Shown: positions 1 to 11,263 of the stretch, piece after piece
Layout of the letters: each line of letters starts with the position of its first letter
Numbering within the stretch: the stretch's first letter is position 1
Source: Saccoglossus kowalevskii
Lineage: Eukaryota > Hemichordata > Enteropneusta > Harrimaniidae
Direction of reading: 5' to 3'
Assembly (NCBI RefSeq): GCF_000003605.2
Contig: NW_003106966.1
Span: forward strand, 1-25,264
DNA: 25,264 nt
Program-made: the position numbers and the translations under genes
The notes under the pieces: model-generated
Seen by the model: the letters and a program-made list of their open reading frames with translations, nothing else
Databases searched by the model: none
Told to the model about the DNA's origin: nothing

Positions 1-738
1 GCAATACATAATCCCAATCACTGTTCTGAGACTTAACCGTGGCAATACATAATCCCTGTCGCTGTTCTGAGACTTAACCCTGGCAATACATAATCCCTGT
101 TGCTGTTCTGAGACTTAACCGTGGCAATACATAATCCCTGTCGCTGTTCTGAGACTTAACCGTGGCAATACATAATCCCTGTCGCTGTTCTGAGACTTAG
201 CCATGGCAATACATAATCCCTGTTGCTGTTCTGAGACTTAACCGTGGCAATACATAATCCCTGTTGCTGTTCTGAGACTTAGCCATGGCAATACATAATC
301 CCTGTCGCTGTTCTGAGACTTAACCGTGGCAATACATAATCTCTGTCACTGTTCTGAGACTTAACCGTGGCAATACATAATCCCTGTCGCTGTTCTGAGA
401 CTTAACCGTGGCAATACATAATCCCTGTCGCTGTTCTGAGACTTAACCGTGGCAATACATAATCCCTGTGACTGTTCTGAGACTTAACCGTGGCAATACA
501 TAATCCCTGTCACTGTTCTGAGACTTAACCGTAGCAATACATAATCCCTGTCGCTGTTCTGAGACTTAGCCGTGGCAATACATAATCCCTGTTGCTGTTC
601 TGAGACTTAACCGTGGCAATACATAATCCCTGTTGCTGTTCTGAGACTTAAATGTGGCAATACATAATCCCTGTCTCTGTTCTGAGACTTAACCGTGGCA
701 ATACATAATCCCTGTCGCTGTTCTGAGACTTAACCATG
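1..738 (+). repeat. Family I copy A, head segment
   Basis: The first monomer carries the rare variant CCCAATCAC, found elsewhere only at 3968 and 8313, where it opens copies B and C. From base 42 the segment matches 4173-4871 at an offset of 4131 bp. It therefore lacks four monomers (164 bp) present after 4009 in copy B, including the GATTAAGCC and TTGTTG monomers. Shared landmarks in order are AACCCTGG, GTGACTG, AACCGTAGC and AAATGTGG (next monomer starts at 657). Homology at this offset ends near 700-780, where the deletion cluster at 761-781 begins. Confidence 0.8.
124..164 (+). repeat. reference copy of the 41-bp consensus monomer
   Basis: This copy matches the commonest base at each position: CCCTG at 13-17, TCGCTG at 18-23, TTCTGAG at 24-30 and TTAACCGTG at 33-41. 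The A-rich or T-rich part is positions 3-12 and the GC-richer part is 13-32. There is no long internal inverted repeat and no long A-tract. The G39A variant creates the palindrome CCATGG (an NcoI site) across the monomer boundary. The start chosen here is arbitrary because a tandem array has no natural start. Confidence 0.95.
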
Positions 739-760
739 GCAATACATAATCCCTGTCGCT

Positions 761-781
761 GTCTGAGACTAGCCATGGCAT
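761..781. other. cluster of three single-base deletions
   Basis: Within one monomer the sequence reads GCTGTCTGAG, GACTAGCC and GGCATACAT where the array has GCTGTTCTGAG, GACTTAGCC and GGCAATACAT. One base is missing at each site. Deletions are otherwise rare in the array. The cluster coincides with the change of alignment offset from 4131 to 5569 bp. Confidence 0.85.
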
Positions 782-1186
782 ACATAATCCCTGTCGCTGT
801 TCTGAGACTTAGCCGTGGCAATACATAATCCCTGTCGCTGTTCTGAGACTTAACCATGGCAATACATAATCCCTGTCACTGTTCTGAGACTTAGCCATGG
901 CAATACATAATCTCTGTCGCTGTTCTGAGACTTAGCCATGGCAATACATAATCCCTGTCACTGTTCTGAGACTTAACCGTGGCAATACATAATCTCTGTC
1001 GCTGTTCTGAGAATTAGCCATGGCAATACATAATCCCTGTCGCTGTTCTGAGACTTAGCCATGGCAATACATAATCCCTGTCGCTGTTCTGAGACTTAGC
1101 CGTGGCAATACATAATCCCTGTCGCTGTTCTGAGACTTAACCGTGGCAATACATAATCTCTGTCGCTGTTCTGAGACTTAGCCGTG

Positions 1187-1514
1187 GCAATACATAATCC
1201 CTTTTGCTGTTCTGAGACTTAGACGTGGCAATACATAATCCCTATCGCTGTTCTGAGACTTAACCGTGGCAATACATAATCCTTGTCGCTGTTCTGAGAT
1301 TTAGCCATGACAATACATAATCGCTGTCGCTGTTCTGAGACTTAGCCGTGGCAATACATAATCCCTATCGCTGTTCTGAGACTTAACCGTGGCAATACAT
1401 AATCCCTGTCGCTGTTCTGAGATTTTGCCATGGCAATACATAATCCCTGTCGCTGTTCTGAGACTTAACTGTGGCAATACATAATCCCTGTCGCTTTTCT
1501 GAGACTTAACCATG
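1187..1514 (+). repeat. block X (CTTTTGCTG to CGCTTTTCTG), copy 1 of 4
   Basis: Eight monomers carry a rare, ordered set of variants: CTTTTGCTG, AGACGTGG, CCTTGTCGC, CCATGACAA, ATCGCTGTCGC, GATTTTGCC, AACTGTGG and CGCTTTTCTG. The same order appears at about 6756-7083 and 16717-17044. A truncated copy at 9994-10198 is cut before GATTTTGCC. The GATTTTGCC variant removes a stop codon on the minus strand, which is why the same antisense open frame of 70 codons is seen in each of the three full copies. Confidence 0.8.
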
Positions 1515-1719
1515 GCAATACATAATCCCTGTCGCTGTTCTGAGACTTAGCCGTGGCAATACATAATCCCTGTCGCTGTTCTGAGACTTCGCCGTGGCAA
1601 TACATAATCCCTGTCGCTGTTCTGAGACTTCGCCGTGGCAATACATATTCCCTGTCGCTGTTCTGAGACTTAACTATGGCAATACATAATCCCTGTCGCT
1701 GTTCTGAGACTTAGCCATG

Positions 1720-2785
1720 GCAATACATAATCCCTGTGACTGTTCTGAGACTTAACCGTGGCAATACATAATCCCTGTCACTGTTCTGAGACTTAACCGT
1801 AGCAATACATAATCCCTGTCGCTGTTCTGAGACTTAGCCGTGGCAATACATAATCCCTGTTGCTGTTCTGAGACTTAACCGTGGCAATACATAATCCCTG
1901 TTGCTGTTCTGAGACTTAAATGTGGCAATACATAATCCCTGTCTCTGTTCTGAGACTTAACCGTGGCAATACATAATCCCTGTCGCTTTTCTGAGACTTA
2001 ACCATGGCAATACATAATCCCTGTCGCTGTTCTGAGACTTAGCCATGGCAATACATAATCCCTGTCACTGTTCTGAGACTTAGCCGTGGCAATACATAAT
2101 TCCTGTCGCTGTTCTGAGACTTAACCGTGGCAATACATAATCCCTGTTGCTGTTCTGAGACTTAGCCGTGGCAATACATAATCCCTGTCGCTGTTCTGAG
2201 ACTTAGCCGTGGCAATACATAATCCCTGTCGCTGTTCTGAGACTTAGCCGTGGCAATACATAATCCCTGTCGCTGTTCTGAGACTTAGCCGTGGCAATAC
2301 ATAATCCCTGTCGCTGTTCTGAGACTTAACCATGGCAATACATAATCCCTGTCACTGTTCTGAGACTTAGCCATGGCAATACATAATCTCTGTCGCTGTT
2401 CTGAGACTTAGCCATGGCAATACATAATCCCTGTCACTGTTCTGAGACTTAACCGTGGCAATACATAATCTCTGTCGCTGTTCTGAGAATTAGCCATGGC
2501 AATACATAATCCCTGTCGCTGTTCTGAGACTTAGCCATGGCAATACATAATCCCTGTCGCTGTTCTGAGACTTAGCCATGGCAATACATAATCCCTGTCG
2601 CTGTTCTGAGATTTAACCGTGGCAAAACATAATCCCTGTCGCTGTTCTGAGACTTAGCCATGGCAATACATAATCCCTGTCGCTGTTCTGAGACTTAGCC
2701 GTGGCAATACATAATCCCTGTCGCTGTTCTGAGACTTAACCGTGGCAATACATAATCTCTGTCGCTGTTCTGAGACTTAGCCGTG
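1720..2785 (+). repeat. 26-monomer segment shared with 8928-9993
   Basis: This 1066-bp stretch (exactly 26 monomers) matches 8928-9993 at an offset of 7208 bp. Shared rare landmarks are GTGACTG at its left end, AACCGTAGC, AAATGTGG (following monomers 1925 and 9133), CGCTTTTCTG, GAATTAGCC and GCAAAACAT (monomers 2622 and 9830). Its first part also repeats 452-738 at an offset of 1268 bp. Copy B has nothing like it between the two flanking segments, so it looks like an inserted or exchanged block in copy A. Both edges fall on whole-monomer boundaries. Confidence 0.8.
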
Positions 2786-3967
2786 GCAATACATAATCCC
2801 TGTCGCTGTTCTGAGACTTCGCCGTGGCAATACATAATCCCTGTCGCTGTTCTGAGACTTCGCCGTGGCAATACATATTCCCTGTCGCTGTTCTGAGACT
2901 TAACTATGGCAATACATAATCCCTGTCGCTGTTCTGAGACTTAGCCATGGCAATACATAATCCCTGTCGCTGTTCTGAGACTTAGCCGTGGCAATACATA
3001 ATCCCTGTCACTGTTCTGAGACTTAACCGTGGCAATACATAATCTCTGTCGCTGTTCTGAGACTTAACCGTGGCAATACATAATCCCTGTCGCTGTTCTG
3101 AGACTTAACCGTGGCAATACATAATTCCTGTCGCTGTTCTGAGACTTAACCGTGGCAATACATAATTCCTGTCACTGTTCTGAGAATTAATCGTGGCAAT
3201 ACATAATCCCTATCGCTGTTCTGAGACTTAACCATGGCAATACATAATCCCTGTCGCTGTTCTGAGACTTAGCCGTGGCAATACATAATCCCTGTCGCTG
3301 TTCTGAGACTTAGCCGTGCATAATCCCTATCGCTGTTCTGAGACTTAGCCGTGGCAATACATAATCCCTGTCACTGTTCTGAGACTTAACCGTGGCAATA
3401 CATAATCCCTGTCGCTGTTCTGAGACATAACCGTGGCAATACATAATTCCTGTCACTGTTCTGAAACTTAACCGTGGCAATACATAATCCCTGTCGCTGT
3501 TCTGAGACTTAATCGTGGCAATACATAATCCCTATCGCTGTTCTGAGACTTAACCATGGCAATACATAATCCCTGTCGCTGTTCTGAGACTTAGCCGTGG
3601 CAATACATAATCCCTGCACTTTTCTGAGACTTAACCGTGGCAATACATAATCCCTATCGCTGTTCTGAGACTTAGCCGTGGCAATACATAATCCCTGTCA
3701 CTGTTCTGAGACTTAACCGTGGCAATACATAATCCCTGTCGCTGTTCTGAGACTTAACCATGGCAATACATAATTCCTGTCACTGTTCTGAAACTTAACC
3801 GTGGCAATACATAATCCCTGTCGCTGTTCTGAGACTTAATCGTGGCAATACATAATCCCTATCGCTGTTCTGAGACTTAACCATGGCAATACATAATCCC
3901 TGTCGCTGTTCTGAGATTTAGCCATGGCAACACATAATCCCTGTCGCTGTTCTGAGACTTAGCCGTG
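2786..3967 (+). repeat. Family I copy A, tail segment (matches 7125-8312)
   Basis: This segment aligns with copy B at an offset of 4339 bp before the private 6-bp deletion at about 3319 and 4345 bp after it. Landmarks are CGCCGTGG with CATATTCC, AATTCCTG, AATCGTGG, GACATAACC, CTGAAACTT, the 1-bp-short CCTGCACTTTTC monomer (starts at 3600) and GGCAACACAT. It ends where the CCCAATCAC monomer opens copy B. Confidence 0.85.
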
Positions 3968-5607
3968 GCAATACATAATCCCAATCACTGTTCTGAGACT
4001 TAACCGTGGCAATACATAATCCCTGTCGCTGTTCTGAGATTAAGCCATGGCAATACATAATCCCTGTTGTTGTTCTGAGACTTAGCCATGGCAATACATA
4101 ATCCCTGTCGCTGTTCTGAGACTTAACCGTGGCAATACATAATCTCTGTCGCTGTTCTGAGACTTAACCGTGGCAATACATAATCCCTGTCGCTGTTCTG
4201 AGACTTAACCCTGGCAATACATAATCCCTGTTGCTGTTCTGAGACTTAACCGTGGCAATACATAATCCCTGTCGCTGTTCTGAGACTTAACCGTGGCAAT
4301 ACATAATCCCTGTCGCTGTTCTGAGACTTAGCCATGGCAATACATAATCCCTGTTGCTGTTCTGAGACTTAACCGTGGCAATACATAATCCCTGTTGCTG
4401 TTCTGAGACTTAGCCATGGCAATACATAATCCCTGTCGCTGTTCTGAGACTTAACCGTGGCAATACATAATCTCTGTCACTGTTCTGAGACTTAACCGTG
4501 GCAATACATAATCCCTGTCGCTGTTCTGAGACTTAACCGTGGCAATACATAATCCCTGTCGCTGTTCTGAGACTTAACCGTGGCAATACATAATCCCTGT
4601 GACTGTTCTGAGACTTAACCGTGGCAATACATAATCCCTGTCACTGTTCTGAGACTTAACCGTAGCAATACATAATCCCTGTCGCTGTTCTGAGACTTAG
4701 CCGTGGCAATACATAATCCCTGTTGCTGTTCTGAGACTTAACCGTGGCAATACATAATCCCTGTTGCTGTTCTGAGACTTAAATGTGGCAATACATAATC
4801 CCTGTCTCTGTTCTGAGACTTAACCGTGGCAATACATAATCCCTGTCGCTTTTCTGAGACTTAACCATGGCAATACATAATCCCTGTCGCTGTTCTGAGA
4901 CTTAGCCATGGCAATACATAATCCCTGTCACTGTTCTGAGACTTAGCCGTGGCAATACATAATTCCTGTCGCTGTTCTGAGACTTAACCGTGGCAATACA
5001 TAATCCCTGTTGCTGTTCTGAGACTTAGCCGTGGCAATACATAATCCCTGTCGCTGTTCTGAGACTTAGCCGTGGCAATACATAATCCCTGTCGCTGTTC
5101 TGAGACTTAGCCGTGGCAATACATAATCCCTGTCGCTGTTCTGAGACTTAACCGTGGCAATACATAATCCCTATCGCTGTTCTGAGACTTAACCGTGGCA
5201 ATACATAATCCCTGTCGCTGTTCTGAGACTTAACCGTGGCAATACATAATCCCTGTCGCTGTTCTGAGACTTAGCCGTGGCAATACATAATCCCTGTCGC
5301 TGTTCTGAGACTTCGCCGTGGCAATACATATTCCCTGTCGCTGTTCTGAGACTTAACTATGGCAATACATAATCCCTGTCGCTGTTCTGAGACTTACCCG
5401 TGGCAATACATAATCCCTGTCGCTGTTCTGAGACTTAACCCTGGCAATACATAATCCCTGTCACTGTTCTGAGACTTAACCGTGGCAATACATAATCTCT
5501 GTCGCTGTTCTGAGACTTAACCGTGGCAATACATAATCCCTGTCGCTGTTCTGAGACTTAACCGTGGCAATACATAATTCCTGTCGCTGTTCTGAGACTT
5601 AACCGTG

Positions 5608-5894
5608 GCAATACATAATCCCCGTTGCTGTTCTGAGACTTAGCCATGGCAATACATAATCCCTGTCGCTGTTCTGAGACTTAACCATGGCAATACATAA
5701 TCACTGTCGCTGTTCTGAGACTTAACCGTGGCAATACATAATCTCTGTCGCTGTTCTGAGACTTAACCGTGGCAATACATAATCCCTGTCGCTGTTCTGA
5801 GACTTAGCCGTGGCAATACATAATCCCTGTCGCTGTTCTGAGACTTAGCCGTGGCAATACATAATCCCTGTCGCTGTTCTGAGACTTAGCCGTG
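5608..5894 (+). repeat. CCCCGTT block, copy in family I
   Basis: Seven monomers are ordered CCCCGTTGCTG/AGCCATGG, AACCATGG, TCACTGTCGC, TCTCTG, then three with AGCCGTGG. The same seven-monomer order occurs at 15448, 21106 and 21803 inside family II. It is the clearest block shared by the two families. Confidence 0.75.
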
Positions 5895-6755
5895 GCAATA
5901 CATAATCCCTGTCGCTGTTCTGAGACTTAACCGTGGCAATACATAATCTCTGTCGCTGTTCTGAGACTTAGCCGTGGCAATACATAATCCCTGTTGCTGT
6001 TCTGAGACTTAGCCGTGGCAATACATTATCCCTATCGCTGTTCTGAGACTTAACCGTGGCAATACATAATCCTTGTCGCTGTTCTGAGATTTAGCCATGG
6101 CAATACATAATCCCTGTCGCTGTTCTGAGACTTAGCCGTGGCAATACATAATCCCTATCGCTGTTCTGAGACTTAACCGTGGCAATACATAATCCCTGTC
6201 GCTGTTCTGAGATTTTGCCATGGCAATACATAATCCCTGTCGCTGTTCTGAGACTTAACTATGGCAATACATAATCCCTGTCGCTTTTCTGAGACTTAAC
6301 CATGTCAATACATAATCCCTGTCGCTGTTCTGAGACTTAGCCATGGCAATACATAATCCCTGTCGCTGTTCTGAGACTTAGCCGTGGCAATACATAATCC
6401 CTGTCGCTGTTCTGAGACTTAACCATGGCAATACATAATCCCTGTCACTGTTCTGAGACTTAGCCATGGCAATACATAATCTCTGTCGCTGTTCTGAGAC
6501 TTAGCCATGGCAATACATAATCCCTGTCACTGTTCTGAGACTTAACCGTGGCAATACATAATCTCTGTCGCTGTTCTGAGAATTAGCCATGGCAATACAT
6601 AATCCCTGTCGCTGTTCTGAGACTTAGCCATGGCAATACATAATCCCTGTCGCTGTTCTGAGACTTAGCCGTGGCAATACATAATCCCTGTCGCTGTTCT
6701 GAGACTTAACCGTGGCAATACATAATCTCTGTCGCTGTTCTGAGACTTAGCCGTG

Positions 6756-7083
6756 GCAATACATAATCCCTTTTGCTGTTCTGAGACTTAGACGTGGCAA
6801 TACATAATCCCTATCGCTGTTCTGAGACTTAACCGTGGCAATACATAATCCTTGTCGCTGTTCTGAGATTTAGCCATGACAATACATAATCGCTGTCGCT
6901 GTTCTGAGACTTAGCCGTTGCAATACATAATCCCTATCGCTGTTCTGAGACTTAACCGTGGCAATACATAATCCCTGTCGCTGTTCTGAGATTTTGCCAT
7001 GGCAATACATAATCCCTGTCGCTGTTCTGAGACTTAACTGTGGCAATACATAATCCCTGTCGCTTTTCTGAGACTTAACCATG
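6756..7083 (+). repeat. block X, copy 2
   Basis: This copy has the same ordered variants as 1187-1514 (following monomer 6797 matches 1228). It differs by a private AGCCGTTGC near 6916. It is followed by two CGCCGTGG monomers, as in the first copy. Confidence 0.8.
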
Positions 7084-8312
7084 GCAATACATAATCCCTG
7101 TCGCTGTTCTGAGACTTAGCCGTGGCAATACATAATCCCTGTCGCTGTTCTGAGACTTCGCCGTGGCAATACATAATCCCTGTCGCTGTTCTGAGACTTC
7201 GCCGTGGCAATACATATTCCCTGTCGCTGTTCTGAGACTTAACTATGGCAATACATAATCCCTGTCGCTGTTCTGAGACTTAGCCATGGCAATACATAAT
7301 CCCTGTCGCTGTTCTGAGACTTAGCCGTGGCAATACATAATCCCTGTCACTGTTCTGAGACTTAACCGTGGCAATACATAATCTCTGTCGCTGTTCTGAG
7401 ACTTAACCGTGGCAATACATAATCCCTGTCGCTGTTCTGAGACTTAACCGTGGCAATACATAATTCCTGTCGCTGTTCTGAGACTTAACCGTGGCAATAC
7501 ATAATTCCTGTCACTGTTCTGAGACTTAATCGTGGCAATACATAATCCCTATCGCTGTTCTGAGACTTAACCATGGCAATACATAATCCCTGTCGCTGTT
7601 CTGAGACTTAGCCGTGGCAATACATAATCCCTGTCGCTGTTCTGAGACTTAGCCGTGGCAATACATAATCCCTATCGCTGTTCTGAGACTTAGCCGTGGC
7701 AATACATAATCCCTGTCACTGTTCTGAGACTTAACCGTGGCAATACATAATCCCTGTCGCTGTTCTGAGACATAACCGTGGCAATACATAATTCCTGTCA
7801 CTGTTCTGAAACTTAACCGTGGCAATACATAATCCCTGTCGCTGTTCTGAGACTTAATCGTGGCAATACATAATCCCTATCGCTGTTCTGAGACTTAACC
7901 ATGGCAATACATAATCCCTGTCGCTGTTCTGAGACTTAGCCGTGGCAATACATAATCCCTGCACTTTTCTGAGACTTAACCGTGGCAATACATAATCCCT
8001 ATCGCTGTTCTGAGACTTAGCCGTGGCAATACATAATCCCTGTCACTGTTCTGAGACTTAACCGTGGCAATACATAATCCCTGTCGCTGTTCTGAGACTT
8101 AACCATGGCAATACATAATTCCTGTCACTGTTCTGAAACTTAACTGTGGCAATACATAATCCCTGTCGCTGTTCTGAGACTTAATCGTGGCAATACATAA
8201 TCCCTATCGCTGTTCTGAGACTTAACCATGGCAATACATAATCCCTGTCGCTGTTCTGAGATTTAGCCATGGCAACACATAATCCCTGTCGCTGTTCTGA
8301 GACTTAGCCGTG

Positions 8313-9993
8313 GCAATACATAATCCCAATCACTGTTCTGAGACTTAACCGTGGCAATACATAATCCCTGTCGCTGTTCTGAGATTAAGCCATGGCAATA
8401 CATAATCCCTGTTGTTGTTCTGAGACTTAGCCATGGCAATACATAATCCCTGTCGCTGTTCTGAGACTTAACCGTGGCAATACATAATCTCTGTCGCTGT
8501 TCTGAGACTTAACCGTGGCAATACATAATCCCTGTCGCTGTTCTGAGACTTAACCCTGGCAATACATAATCCCTGTTGCTGTTCTGAGACTTAACCGTGG
8601 CAATACATAATCCCTGTCGCTGTTCTGAGACTTAACCGTGGCAATACATAATCCCTGTCGCTGTTCTGAGACTTAGCCATGGCAATACATAATCCCTGTT
8701 GCTGTTCTGAGACTTAACCGTGGCAATACATAATCCCTGTTGCTGTTCTGAGACTTAGCCATGGCAATACATAATCCCTGTCGCTGTTCTGAGACTTAAC
8801 CGTGGCAATACATAATCTCTGTCACTGTTCTGAGACTTAACCGTGGCAATACATAATCCCTGTCGCTGTTCTGAGACTTAACCGTGGCAATACATAATCC
8901 CTGTCGCTGTTCTGAGACTTAACCGTGGCAATACATAATCCCTGTGACTGTTCTGAGACTTAACCGTGGCAATACATAATCCCTGTCACTGTTCTGAGAC
9001 TTAACCGTAGCAATACATAATCCCTGTCGCTGTTCTGAGACTTAGCCGTGGCAATGCATAATCCCTGTTGCTGTTCTGAGACTTAACCGTGGCAATACAT
9101 AATCCCTGTTGCTGTTCTGAGACTTAAATGTGGCAATACATAATCCCTGTCTCTGTTCTGAGACTTAACCGTGGCAATACATAATCCCTGTCGCTTTTCT
9201 GAGACTTAACCATGGCAATACATAATCCCTGTCGCTGTTCTGAGACTTAGCCATGGCAATACATAATCCCTGTCACTGTTCTGAGACTTAGCCGTGGCAA
9301 TACATAATTCCTGTCGCTGTTCTGAGACTTAACCGTGGCAATACATAATCCCTGTTGCTGTTCTGAGACTTAGCCGTGGCAATACATAATCCCTGTCGCT
9401 GTTCTGAGACTTAGCCGTGGCAATACATAATCCCTGTCGCTGTTCTGAGACTTAGCCGTGGCAATACATAATCCCTGTCGCTGTTCTGAGACTTAGCCAT
9501 GGCAATACATAATCCCTGTCGCTGTTCTGAGACTTAACCATGGCAATACATAATCCCTGTCACTGTTCTGAGACTTAGCCATGGCAATACATAATCTCTG
9601 TCGCTGTTCTGAGACTTAGCCATGGCAATACATAATCCCTGTCACTGTTCTGAGACTTAACCGTGGCAATACATAATCTCTGTCGCTGTTCTGAGAATTA
9701 GCCATGGCAATACATAATCCCTGTCGCTGTTCTGAGACTTAGCCATGGCAATACATAATCCCTGTCGCTGTTCTGAGACTTAGCCATGGCAATACATAAT
9801 CCCTGTCGCTGTTCTGAGATTTAACCGTGGCAAAACATAATCCCTGTCGCTGTTCTGAGACTTAGCCATGGCAATACATAATCCCTGTCGCTGTTCTGAG
9901 ACTTAGCCGTGGCAATACATAATCCCTGTCGCTGTTCTGAGACTTAACCGTGGCAATACATAATCTCTGTCGCTGTTCTGAGACTTAGCCGTG
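8313..9993 (+). repeat. Family I copy C, head segment
   Basis: From 8313 to about 9490 this segment repeats copy B at an offset of 4345 bp. From 8928 to 9993 it matches 1720-2785 at 7208 bp. The two matches overlap in 8928-9490, so the switch of template lies near 9490, where copy B goes on to AACCGTGG/CCCTATCGC and copy C goes on to AGCCATGG/AACCATGG/CACTG. A private variant, GCAATGCATA, occurs near 9053. There is no indel at the switch point. Confidence 0.75.
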
Positions 9994-11263
9994 GCAATAC
10001 ATAATCCCTTTTGCTGTTCTGAGACTTAGACGTGGCAATACATAATCCCTATCGCTGTTCTGAGACTTAACTGTGGCAATACATAATCCTTGTCGCTGTT
10101 CTGAGATTTAGCCATGACAATACATAATCGCTGTCGCTGTTCTGAGACTTAGCCGTGGCAATACATAATCCCTATCGCTGTTCTGAGACTTAACCGTGGC
10201 AATACATAATCCCTGTCGCTGTTCTGAGATTAAGCCATGGCAATACATAATCCCTGTTGTTGTTCTGAGACTTAGCCATGGCAATACATAATCCCTGTCG
10301 CTGTTCTGAGACTTAACCGTGGCAATACATAATCTCTGTCGCTGTTCTGAGACTTAACCGTGGCAATACATAATCCCTGTCGCTGTTCTGAGACTTAACC
10401 GTGGCAATACATAATTCCTGTCGCTGTTCTGAGACTTAACCGTGGCAATACATAATTCCTGTCACTGTTCTGAGACTTAATCGTGGCAATACATAATCCC
10501 TATCGCTGTTCTGAGACTTAACCATGGCAATACATAATCCCTGTCGCTGTTCTGAGACTTAGCCGTGGCAATACATAATCCCTGTCGCTGTTCTGAGACT
10601 TAGCCGTGGCAATACATAATCCCTATCGCTGTTCTGAGACTTAGCCGTGGCAATACATAATCCCTGTCACTGTTCTGAGACTTAACCGTGGCAATACATA
10701 ATCCCTGTCGCTGTTCTGAGACATAACCGTGGCAATACATAATTCCTGTCACTGTTCTGAAACTTAACCGTGGCAATACATAATCCCTGTCGCTGTTCTG
10801 AGACTTAATCGTGGCAATACATAATCCCTATCGCTGTTCTGAGACTTAACCATGGCAATACATAATCCCTGTCGCTGTTCTGAGACTTAGGCGTGGCAAT
10901 ACATAATCCCTGCACTTTTCTGAGACTTAACCGTGGCAATACATAATCCCTATCGCTGTTCTGAGACTTAGCCGTGGCAATACATAATCCCTGTCACTGT
11001 TCTGAGACTTAACCGTGGCAATACATAATCCCTGTCGCTGTTCTGAGACTTAACCATGGCAATACATAATTCCTGTCACTGTTCTGAAACTTAACCGTGG
11101 CAATACATAATCCCTGTCGCTGTTCTGAGACTTAATCGTGGCAATACATAATCCCTATCGCTGTTCTGAGACTTAACCATGGCAATACATAATCCCTGTC
11201 GCTGTTCTGAGATTTAGCCATGGCAACACATAATCCCTGTCGCTGTTCTGAGACTTAACCGTG
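9994..11263 (+). repeat. Family I copy C, mosaic tail
   Basis: This tail has three joined pieces. The part 9994-10198 carries the CTTTTGCTG/AGACGTGG/CCATGACAA block, as at 6756. The part 10199-10321 carries GATTAAGCC and TTGTTG, as at 4009-4131; both pieces share GAGATT at the join. From 10322 onward it repeats copy B at an offset of 2951 bp, through CCTGCACTTTTC (10896) to GGCAACACAT (11223). The block is 21 monomers between the AGACGTGG and CCTGCAC landmarks, against 28 in copy B and 27 in copy D. It loses family I landmarks near 11264. Confidence 0.75.

Larger units (their letters stand above)
739..1719 (+). repeat. Family I copy A, second segment (matches 6305-7288)
   Basis: After the deletion cluster this segment aligns with copy B at an offset of 5569 bp. 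The GAATTAGCC landmark (monomer 982) matches 6551, the AGACGTGG landmark (following monomer 1228) matches 6797, and the CGCCGTGG/CATATTCC monomer at 1638 matches 7207. It includes the block CTTTTGCTG, AGACGTGG, CCATGACAA, GATTTTGCC and CGCTTTTCTG, which recurs at about 6756 and 16717 and in shortened form at 9994. The match stops at 1720, where copy B continues with different monomers. Confidence 0.8.
3968..8312 (+). repeat. Family I copy B, full 4345-bp higher-order unit
   Basis: This unit runs from the CCCAATCAC monomer at 3968 to the base before the same monomer at 8313. It is 106 monomer positions (106 x 41 = 4346) minus one base, explained by the short CCTGCACTTTTC monomer at 7945. Matching landmarks one period apart are 3968/8313 (CCCAATCAC), 4050/8395 (TTGTTG), 4788/9133 (after AAATGTGG) and, against copy A, 3600/7945. 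Individual monomers differ from each other within the unit far more than equivalent monomers one period apart, which is the definition of a higher-order repeat. Confidence 0.85.

Noticed and set aside
648-857. Minus-strand open frame of 69 codons
   Set aside because: It exists only because single-base deletions at 761-781 shift the frame past a recurrent stop. The product is the satellite cycle and there is no start signal or conserved domain.
1301-1513. Minus-strand open frame of 70 codons, also at 6870-7082 and 16831-17043
   Set aside because: All three are the same block X. One GATTTTGCC monomer removes the stop; the copy at 9994-10198 lacks that monomer and has no such frame. Repetition reflects block duplication, not a gene family.
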